A stretch of DNA of 5,112 bases from an uncultured Bacteroidota bacterium (GTDB lineage Bacteria > Bacteroidota > Bacteroidia > Chitinophagales > Chitinophagaceae). The position numbers and the translations under genes were made by a program. Shown here piece by piece: positions 1-5,112 of the stretch. The stretch spans positions 1-5,112 of the forward strand of contig CAMLKS010000209.1 of assembly GCA_946480675.1 (NCBI GenBank), read 5' to 3'. Below the pieces are notes generated by a model. It made no database searches. It saw nothing but the letters and a program-made list of their open reading frames with translations, and was not told the DNA's origin. Position 1 is the first letter of the stretch. Each line of letters opens with the position of its first letter.

Positions 1-81
1 ATTATTGAAATTAATCTTTATACATCCTCTATGCGAATGCCAAAGTTAGTTTTAAACTTATCAAACTATCGTGCTTAAGTA

Positions 82-89
82 TAACTTTG
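82..89 (+). promoter_or_regulatory. Bacteroidota-type -7 promoter element for the aminopeptidase gene
   Basis: The sequence TAACTTTG matches the Bacteroidota sigma-factor -7 consensus TAnnTTTG exactly. It lies 24 bases before the ATG at 114, so a start of transcription about 6-8 bases downstream would leave a short leader of under 20 bases, which is typical of this phylum. I cannot find a clear TTG/TTTG -33 element 17-23 bases upstream; only a weak TTA at 58-60 lies at that distance. The call therefore rests on the -7 box and its position. Confidence 0.6.
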
Positions 90-113
90 CACCTTAATTT
101 GACAATACAGCCA

Positions 114-1550
114 ATGGAATTCAAGATAGTTCAGAAAAGCACAGGAAAAAATAACCTGTATATCATAGATGATGCGAAAGCCTTGCAGCAAATAAAATCA
201 CTCAATGCAGCCGAACTGAAATACGCCGAAGAAGCTATAAAAAAGGAGGATGTACAAATAACCATCAACCAGTATGGCCATTTTATATTCATCTATTTGC
301 TGAAACCAAAAGCTACCGAATGGATAGCCACAGAAACCTGCCGTAAAGCCGGCGCCCAGTGGCAGGCTATCTTCCAGAAGCATAAACTGGCGGATATTAC
401 CATCACCAACCTGAGCGCTACAGCCAATGCTGCTTATGTAATGGCAGAAGGTATATCGCTGGCCGGTTACCAGTTTACAAAGTATCGCAGCGATGCTAAA
501 AAGATAACCAATGCACTTAATACGATAGCGTTCGACAAGCAATCGATAACCGTAAAAGAACTGAACCAGCTTACTTACATCAACCAGGCTATATACCGTG
601 CCCGCACACTAGTAAATGAGCCGGTGAATTACCTTAGTGCAACACAGCTTTCTAAAGAAATAGCACAGCTGGGCAAAGAAGCGGGTTTTAAAGTAACGGT
701 GCTGAACAAGGCACAGATAGTGAAGGAAAAGATGGGTGGCATACTGGCCGTAAACCGCGGTAGCATACAGCCTCCTACCTTCACCATTATGGAATACAAG
801 CCTGTAAAGGCCATCAATAAAAAGCCCATCGTGCTGGTGGGTAAAGGCATTGTGTACGATACGGGCGGTCTGAGCCTGAAGCCTACGCCTGCATCTATGG
901 ACCGCATGAAGAGTGACATGAGTGGCGCTGCATTGGTGAGTGGCGCCATGTATGCCATTGCCAAAATGAAACTGCCCCTGCACATCATAGCACTGGTACC
1001 TGCTACCGATAACCGCCCCGGCGAAGATGCATACACCCCGGGCGATGTGATAACCATGTACAGTGGTGTTTCTGTAGAAGTACTGAATACCGATGCCGAA
1101 GGCCGACTGGTGCTGGCCGATGCGCTGCATTGGGCCAAACGTTACAAACCGGAGCTGGTGGTAGACTTTGCTACGCTGACAGGTGCTGCTTCGGTAGCGG
1201 TAGGCGAGCATGGTATTGTGTGTATGGGTACTGCAGGCGATAATACAAAACAGGCACTGCGCGATAGCGGCAACCGCCAGTATGAACGCCTGGTAGAATA
1301 CCCGCTGTGGGAAGAGTATGGTGACCTGATAAAATCTGAAATAGCTGACCTGAAAAATGTAGGCGGGCCATCGGGTGGTGCTATTACGGCAGGTAAGTTC
1401 CTCGAATACTTTACAGACTATCCGTGGATGCACTTCGATATAGCCGGCGTATCATTTGCTACATCTAAGCGTCATTATATGCCCGCAGGTGGCACAGCAT
1501 ATGGTATGCGCATGCTGCTCGATTTCCTGATGCACTACGGTAAAGCATAA
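114..1550 (+). CDS. pepA: Leucyl aminopeptidase, peptidase family M17 (PepA/LAP-type)
   Basis: This is a cytoplasmic metallo-exopeptidase that removes N-terminal residues from peptides, normally as a hexamer with two metal ions per subunit. The protein has 478 residues, the usual M17 size, with a variable N-terminal domain (about 1-160) and a conserved catalytic domain. The full active-site set is visible: K244 (VGKG), D249 (YDTGG), K256 (SLKP), D268 (KSDMSG), and D327, E329 and R331 in the family signature NTDAEGR. These correspond to bovine LAP K250, D255, K262, D273, D332, E334 and R336. Spacing agrees except for one extra residue between K256 and D268. C-terminal blocks GGPSGGAITAGKFLEYF and WMHFDIAG are also family-typical. 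I chose ATG 114 because the longer frame begins with a TTG at 87 that lies inside the promoter -7 box and should not be transcribed. No signal peptide is seen. pdxA follows after 26 bases without a terminator. Exact substrate preference cannot be read from sequence. Confidence 0.93.
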   Translation: MEFKIVQKSTGKNNLYIIDDAKALQQIKSLNAAELKYAEEAIKKEDVQITINQYGHFIFIYLLKPKATEWIATETCRKAGAQWQAIFQKHKLADITITNLSATANAAYVMAEGISLAGYQFTKYRSDAKKITNALNTIAFDKQSITVKELNQLTYINQAIYRARTLVNEPVNYLSATQLSKEIAQLGKEAGFKVTVLNKAQIVKEKMGGILAVNRGSIQPPTFTIMEYKPVKAINKKPIVLVGKGIVYDTGGLSLKPTPASMDRMKSDMSGAALVSGAMYAIAKMKLPLHIIALVPATDNRPGEDAYTPGDVITMYSGVSVEVLNTDAEGRLVLADALHWAKRYKPELVVDFATLTGAASVAVGEHGIVCMGTAGDNTKQALRDSGNRQYERLVEYPLWEEYGDLIKSEIADLKNVGGPSGGAITAGKFLEYFTDYPWMHFDIAGVSFATSKRHYMPAGGTAYGMRMLLDFLMHYGKA

Positions 1551-1576
1551 TTTTTTTAGACAATAGAACATTGCCC

Positions 1577-2668
1577 ATGCAATCTCATACAGAAAAACCA
1601 ATTATAGGCATTACTACCGGCGACCTGAATGGCATAGGCCCGGAGGTTATCATCAAAACACTGGCCGATAACCGCATACTGGACCTGTGCACGCCTGTAG
1701 TATTTGCATCTAATAAGGTTATCAACTTTTACAGGAAAAGTGCCAATACCGAACACCCGTTCAACTTTACCAGTACGAAAGACCTAACCAAGCTGAACCC
1801 TAAACAGGTAAACATCTTCAATTGCTGGGAAGAAGAAGTACCCCTACAACCGGGCGTACTTACAGAGCTGAGTGGTAAATATGCAGTCCGCTCTTTACAG
1901 GTGGCTGCACAATGCCTGAAGGATGGGGAACTGGATGCCATTGTTACCGCACCGATACATAAGAACAATACGCAGTCTGCCGATTTTCCATATACCGGCC
2001 ATACACCTTTCCTGAAAGAGAAATTTGGCGCAAAGGATGTGGTGATGATGTTGTATACCGATAACCTGCGCGTAGCATTGGTTACAGAACACATACCCGT
2101 AGCTAAGGTGGCCGATACTATTACCAAAGAACTGATACTAACCAAGCTGGGCATTTTGAAAGAAAGCCTCATTAAAGACTTTGGCATAGATAAGCCTAAA
2201 ATAGCCGTACTGGGCCTGAACCCACACGCGGGCGATGGCGGCCAGATAGGCAATGAAGATGAAGCAATAATAAAGCCTGCTATTGAAACCATGCAGCAAC
2301 AGGGGCATTTAGTATACGGGCCTTACAGTGCCGATGCGTTCTTTGCACGCAGCAGCTTCCTGCAGTTCGATGCAGTACTGGCCATGTATCACGATCAGGG
2401 GCTAATACCTTTTAAGACCATAGCACATGGCGAGGGTGTGAACTATACAGCGGGGCTGCCTGCCATCCGCACATCGCCCGACCATGGTACGGCCTTCGAT
2501 ATTGCAGGGCAGAATATTGCAGACCCGTCATCCTTCCGCGAGGCTTTGTTCCAGGCTATAGACCTGCTGCGCCAGCGCCGGGAATATGCCGCCAACACCG
2601 CCAACCCCATAAGAAGGGGAAGGATAGAAAAAGAAAAAGCCAACAGCACATCAGAAAAGATGGAATAG
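1577..2668 (+). CDS. pdxA: 4-hydroxythreonine-4-phosphate dehydrogenase PdxA
   Basis: PdxA oxidises 4-phosphohydroxy-L-threonine with NAD(P)+; the product decarboxylates to 3-amino-1-hydroxyacetone phosphate, which PdxJ joins to deoxyxylulose phosphate in vitamin B6 (PLP) synthesis. It is a cytoplasmic, metal-dependent dimer. The protein has 363 residues. The metal-binding histidines are H172 (TEHIP), H217 (NPHAGD) and H272 (MYHDQG), spaced 45 and 55 exactly as E. coli H166, H211 and H266. Substrate residues H142-T143 (TGHT), K280, N289 and R298 also keep E. coli spacing. The N-terminal motif reads GDLNGIGPE instead of the proteobacterial GDPAGIGPE. After the conserved fold there is a charged tail (about 332-363, net positive) that E. 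coli PdxA lacks. ATG 1577 is preferred over the in-frame TTG at 1571 just upstream. There is no Shine-Dalgarno. The gene is probably co-transcribed with the aminopeptidase and ends just before a strong terminator. Confidence 0.95.
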   Translation: MQSHTEKPIIGITTGDLNGIGPEVIIKTLADNRILDLCTPVVFASNKVINFYRKSANTEHPFNFTSTKDLTKLNPKQVNIFNCWEEEVPLQPGVLTELSGKYAVRSLQVAAQCLKDGELDAIVTAPIHKNNTQSADFPYTGHTPFLKEKFGAKDVVMMLYTDNLRVALVTEHIPVAKVADTITKELILTKLGILKESLIKDFGIDKPKIAVLGLNPHAGDGGQIGNEDEAIIKPAIETMQQQGHLVYGPYSADAFFARSSFLQFDAVLAMYHDQGLIPFKTIAHGEGVNYTAGLPAIRTSPDHGTAFDIAGQNIADPSSFREALFQAIDLLRQRREYAANTANPIRRGRIEKEKANSTSEKME

Positions 2669-2679
2669 CAAAAATGCTT

Positions 2680-2708
2680 AAAAAGCCTGCCAATCGGCGG
2701 GCTTTTTT
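2680..2708 (+). terminator. Rho-independent terminator after pdxA
   Basis: The left arm AAAAAGCCTGCC (2680-2691) pairs with GGCGGGCTTTTT (2696-2707) across a four-base loop AATC. This gives a 12-bp stem with one T:G wobble, whose GC-rich top sits on an A/T base and ends in a run of six T. It begins 11 bases after the pdxA stop codon and should end the aminopeptidase-pdxA transcript. Because the A-run mirrors the T-run, it could also work in the opposite direction, though no minus-strand gene here needs it. Confidence 0.92.
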
Positions 2709-2761
2709 ATTGGCATTATGGCAGGGTTTTTTATCCTGTAAGGCGTATCAAAAACCCCGGT

Positions 2762-4291
2762 ATGAAACGCGATGGAAACATGAAAAGCCTATGGCAACAT
2801 GGCATGGAGCAATATCAGCCTGTCAACCAATGGAATAGGAATGAAGTATACGATGTACTGATTGTAGGCGGCGGTATTACCGGCCTCACAACTGCCTTAT
2901 TACTGCAACAATCTGGTAAAAAATGCATACTGGCCGAAGCCCACAATATAGGCTTCGGCACCACAGGTGGCACCACAGCTCACCTCAATACCACCCTCGA
3001 TAGTTCTTACGATCAGATAGAAAAGAACTTCAGCAAAGAAGCAGCACAACACATAGCTATTGGCCTGAAAGAAACACTGGTGATGATAGAAAAACTTATT
3101 TCGCAGTATAACATCGACTGTAGTTTTTCTTATAAACCGGCCTACCTGATAGCAGAAACAATACAGGAACAGCAAATGCTGGAAACTATGGTAGAAGCCA
3201 CCAACAGGGCTGGTGTGCAGGCTATTTTTGTGCCTCAGGTACCTACACCTCTGACTTATCGCAAAGCCTGTATGATAGAACAACAGGCACAATTTCATGC
3301 TACAAAATACATCTACGGTCTTGCCAAAGCCTATGAACAGGAAGGTGGCGTATTGCTGCAATACTGTATGGTGAACAGCACTACGCACGATGAATATTTT
3401 ACTGCCGATACATCGCTGGGCGAAATAAAGGCACGCAAGCTGGTATATGCCACGCACATACCGCCGGGTGTCAACCTGCTGCATTTCAGGTGTGCACCTT
3501 ATCGCAGTTATGCTGCAGCTTTCACCCTGCGCTCAGGCGAATACCCCGAAGGGCTCATATACGACCTGAAAGATCCGTATCACTATTTCCGCACACAGGA
3601 AGTAGATGGTAAAAAATACCTTATCGCCGGTGGTTGCGATCATAAAACAGGTGATGATGTCAACACACAGGAACGCTTTCGCGAACTGGAAGCCTACCTG
3701 CATAATCTTTACGATATAGATTCCATAGATTATAAATGGTCTTCCCAATACTTCAATAGCGCAGATGGCCTACCGTATATCGGCCTGCTGCCCGGCCATA
3801 CAGATACATACACCGCTACCGGGTATTCCGGAAATGGTATGATACTCGGTTCGCTGGCAGGTATCATCCTTTGCGACCTGCTGATGGAACAACCCAACAT
3901 GTACGCCGATTTGTTATCGCCATCGCGCATCAAACCTATTGCCGGCTTTAAAGAATTTGTGAAGGAGAATGCAGATGTCATCAGCAAGTTTATAGGCATG
4001 CGTTTTAGCTACGAAAAGGTTAGCCAGTTGGCTGAATTGGCTCCGGGTGATGCGGTACTGGCTAAATGGGAAGACAAGAAAGTAGCCCTGTACAAGGACG
4101 ATAATGGCAAAATACATGCGCTTGACCCGGTATGCCCTCACGCAGGCTGCCTGGTAGCCTGGAACAATGCAGAGAAAAGCTGGGACTGCCCTTGTCATGG
4201 GTCCCGCTTTAGCTGCAATGGTGCACTGCTGACAGGGCCGTCAAGAAAAGGCCTTACATCGATGCTGTGGGAAGATATGGAAGGGGATTGA
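2762..4291 (+). CDS. FAD-dependent oxidoreductase (DadA/DAO fold) with C-terminal Rieske [2Fe-2S] domain, YhfW-like
   Basis: This is a 509-residue two-domain redox enzyme of unknown substrate. The N-terminal part is a DAO-fold flavoprotein related to glycine oxidase and D-amino-acid dehydrogenase. It shows the dinucleotide motif GGGITG (36-41), the ribose-binding acid E59 at the end of the second strand, PYRSYA (R248), DGLPYIG (335-341) and the flavin-closing motif TATGYSGNGM (351-360). A linker leads to a Rieske domain (about 424-509) with C458-x-H460 and C476-x-x-H479 as cluster ligands, separated by 15 residues. C463 and C478 match the disulfide pair of respiratory Rieske proteins. The order DAO then Rieske is that of Bacillus YhfW. 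Electrons plausibly pass from an amine or similar substrate via FAD to the cluster, but this is inference. No signal peptide or membrane segment is seen, so it is probably cytoplasmic. ATG 2780 (503 residues, beginning MKSLWQ) is a credible alternative start. No TAnnTTTG promoter is visible in the 53 bases after the upstream terminator. Confidence 0.9.
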   Translation: MKRDGNMKSLWQHGMEQYQPVNQWNRNEVYDVLIVGGGITGLTTALLLQQSGKKCILAEAHNIGFGTTGGTTAHLNTTLDSSYDQIEKNFSKEAAQHIAIGLKETLVMIEKLISQYNIDCSFSYKPAYLIAETIQEQQMLETMVEATNRAGVQAIFVPQVPTPLTYRKACMIEQQAQFHATKYIYGLAKAYEQEGGVLLQYCMVNSTTHDEYFTADTSLGEIKARKLVYATHIPPGVNLLHFRCAPYRSYAAAFTLRSGEYPEGLIYDLKDPYHYFRTQEVDGKKYLIAGGCDHKTGDDVNTQERFRELEAYLHNLYDIDSIDYKWSSQYFNSADGLPYIGLLPGHTDTYTATGYSGNGMILGSLAGIILCDLLMEQPNMYADLLSPSRIKPIAGFKEFVKENADVISKFIGMRFSYEKVSQLAELAPGDAVLAKWEDKKVALYKDDNGKIHALDPVCPHAGCLVAWNNAEKSWDCPCHGSRFSCNGALLTGPSRKGLTSMLWEDMEGD

Positions 4292-4296
4292 TAGTA

Positions 4297-4329
4297 TTGA
4301 TAAACGATAACCCCAAACCATTAACTTTG
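4297..4329 (+). promoter_or_regulatory. Bacteroidota-type promoter for the M16 peptidase gene
   Basis: A -7 element TAACTTTG (4322-4329) matches TAnnTTTG exactly and is identical to the one before the aminopeptidase. A TTG at 4297-4299 lies 22 bases upstream, inside the 17-23 base spacing reported for Bacteroidota -33 elements. The -7 box ends 19 bases before the ATG at 4349, so the predicted leader is only about 12 bases. This suggests the peptidase is transcribed separately from the flavoprotein gene. Confidence 0.65.
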
Positions 4330-4337
4330 AGGTTTTT
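4309..4337 (+). terminator. Possible weak terminator hairpin after the flavin-Rieske gene
   Basis: AACCCCAAA (4309-4317) can pair with TTTGAGGTT (4326-4334) with one C/A mismatch across an eight-base loop, and the right arm runs into a five-T tract (4333-4337). It lies 17 bases after the stop codon at 4289-4291. The stem is weak, and its right arm shares the TTTG of the overlapping -7 box, so it may be chance complementarity around the promoter. Confidence 0.25.
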
Positions 4338-4348
4338 CTGATAGACGC

Positions 4349-5112
4349 ATGTTGCACTTCGAACGATTTACGCTGGATAATGGATTACGTGTATTGGTAC
4401 ACAAAGACGACACTACCCCTATGGTAGCCGTAAATGTGCTGTATGATGTTGGCGCAAGGGACGAAAGCCCCGACCGCACCGGCTTTGCCCACCTGTTTGA
4501 GCACCTGATGTTTGGTGGCTCTGAAAATATTCCCGAATATGATGAACCCCTGCAGATGGCAGGCGGTGAGAATAATGCCTATACTACTAACGACATAACT
4601 AACTATTACATACAACTGCCGCTGGCCAATATTGAAACGGCCTTCTGGCTGGAAAGCGACCGTATGAATGCGCTGGCCTTCAGTGAAAAAAGCCTGGATG
4701 TGCAGCGCAAGGTAGTATGTGAAGAGTTCAAAGAGCATTACATCAACAAACCCTATGGCGATACCTGGGAACACCTGCGGGCGCTGGCCTATACTACGCA
4801 CCCCTACCGCTGGATGACGATAGGCAAGGAACTAAAACATATTGAGGAAGCGCAACTGGATGATGTGAAGGCGTTCTTTTACAAACACTACCGTCCCGTT
4901 AATGCCATACTGTGTGTGGCCGGCAATGTAACGACCGAACAAGTAAAGCAACTGGCCGAAAAATGGTTTGGGGGCATACCTGCGGGCGAAAAGTATAACC
5001 GCTCTTTACCGGCAGAACCGAAGCAAGCACAAGCCAGGATGAAAGTGCATGAGGCAGATGTGCCGCTGGATGCCCTGTACAAAGCATGGCATATGGAAGG
5101 CCGCATGTCGCC
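4349..5112 (+). CDS. M16 family zinc metallopeptidase (insulinase/pitrilysin/MPP-like), 3' end beyond the window
   Basis: The frame is open from ATG 4349 to the window edge, giving about 254 residues of an N-terminal M16 half. M16 enzymes degrade or process peptides with a zinc ion held by an inverted HxxEH motif. Here this is H48-L-F-E51-H52, with E126 in VVCEEF the likely third zinc ligand by alignment with the REM glutamate of mitochondrial processing peptidase. Other family blocks are FTLDNGLRVLV (7-17), YDVGARDE (32-39), GGENNAYTTNDITNYY (72-87), HPYRWMTIG and VNAILCVAGNV. This start fits the family because residues 7-17 form the first strand and only six residues precede them. No signal peptide or lipobox is seen, so this copy looks cytoplasmic, unlike many secreted M16 proteins. 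The inactive C-terminal half and the stop codon lie outside the window, so completeness cannot be judged. It has its own promoter just upstream. Confidence 0.93.
   Translation, partial: MLHFERFTLDNGLRVLVHKDDTTPMVAVNVLYDVGARDESPDRTGFAHLFEHLMFGGSENIPEYDEPLQMAGGENNAYTTNDITNYYIQLPLANIETAFWLESDRMNALAFSEKSLDVQRKVVCEEFKEHYINKPYGDTWEHLRALAYTTHPYRWMTIGKELKHIEEAQLDDVKAFFYKHYRPVNAILCVAGNVTTEQVKQLAEKWFGGIPAGEKYNRSLPAEPKQAQARMKVHEADVPLDALYKAWHMEGRMS

Noticed and set aside
1..81. Upstream gene end, small ORF or regulatory RNA in the left edge
   Set aside because: The stretch is AT-rich with stops in several frames, no coding motif and no strong hairpin. I see nothing in it beyond a weak candidate -33 region.
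609..1433. Long minus-strand open frames opposite the aminopeptidase (274 and 169 codons)
   Set aside because: They lie wholly antisense to a gene with complete M17 motifs. Their translations are rich in His, Cys, Arg and Tyr, with no recognisable domain, as expected of shadow frames.
1551..1576. T-run after the aminopeptidase stop as a terminator
   Set aside because: There are seven T residues, but no stem longer than three base pairs precedes them.
1729..2649. Minus-strand open frames opposite pdxA
   Set aside because: They overlap the fully conserved pdxA coding region, have no promoter box and encode no recognisable motif.
2709..2761. Promoter before the flavin-Rieske gene
   Set aside because: TTGG near 2711 and TATCCTG near 2732 were considered, but the latter matches TAnnTTTG poorly, so no promoter is called.
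2900..4198. Minus-strand open frames opposite the flavin-Rieske gene
   Set aside because: They are antisense to a clearly coding frame with intact FAD and Rieske motifs, and have shadow-like composition.
4385..5106. Minus-strand open frames at the right end
   Set aside because: The + strand frame here is an M16 peptidase with HxxEH and other family blocks, so the minus frames are its shadows.
1..5112. Mobile element, CRISPR, tRNA/rRNA, phage or defence system
   Set aside because: No direct or inverted repeats of note, no integrase or transposase motifs, no RNA gene signatures, and uniform base composition across all four genes.

Overview
This window looks like an ordinary chromosomal stretch of a Bacteroidota bacterium. 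Three things point there. Two -7 elements with the Bacteroidota consensus TAnnTTTG (both read TAACTTTG) sit just upstream of genes. No start codon has a convincing Shine-Dalgarno sequence. The protein motif variants resemble those I associate with this phylum. The moderate GC content and heavy use of the ATA isoleucine codon would fit the Chitinophagaceae/Sphingobacteriia side, but the family assignment is a guess.

Layout: all four genes are on the + strand and together fill nearly the whole window. Bases 1-113 are a leader with a -7 box at 82-89. An M17 leucyl aminopeptidase follows (114-1550), then after only 26 bases pdxA (1577-2668). A strong intrinsic terminator (2680-2708) closes this pair, which is probably one transcription unit. 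Next is a two-domain flavoprotein (2762-4291), a DadA/DAO-type FAD oxidoreductase fused to a C-terminal Rieske [2Fe-2S] domain, the architecture of Bacillus YhfW. A 57-base gap holds a second promoter (and perhaps a weak hairpin). The last gene, an M16 zinc peptidase (4349 onward), is cut by the window edge after about 254 residues.

Functionally the genes are loosely related at best. Two are peptidases (M17 exopeptidase, M16 endopeptidase), one makes the vitamin B6 precursor, and one is a redox enzyme of unknown substrate. I see no mobile element, tRNA/rRNA, CRISPR, defence system or phage signature. The minus-strand open frames are antisense shadows of the four genes.

The points most worth a second look are: the aminopeptidase start, where the longest frame begins at a TTG lying inside the promoter; the flavin-Rieske enzyme, which carries a respiratory-type Rieske cluster site with the extra cysteine pair; and the compact promoter/hairpin overlap before the M16 gene.
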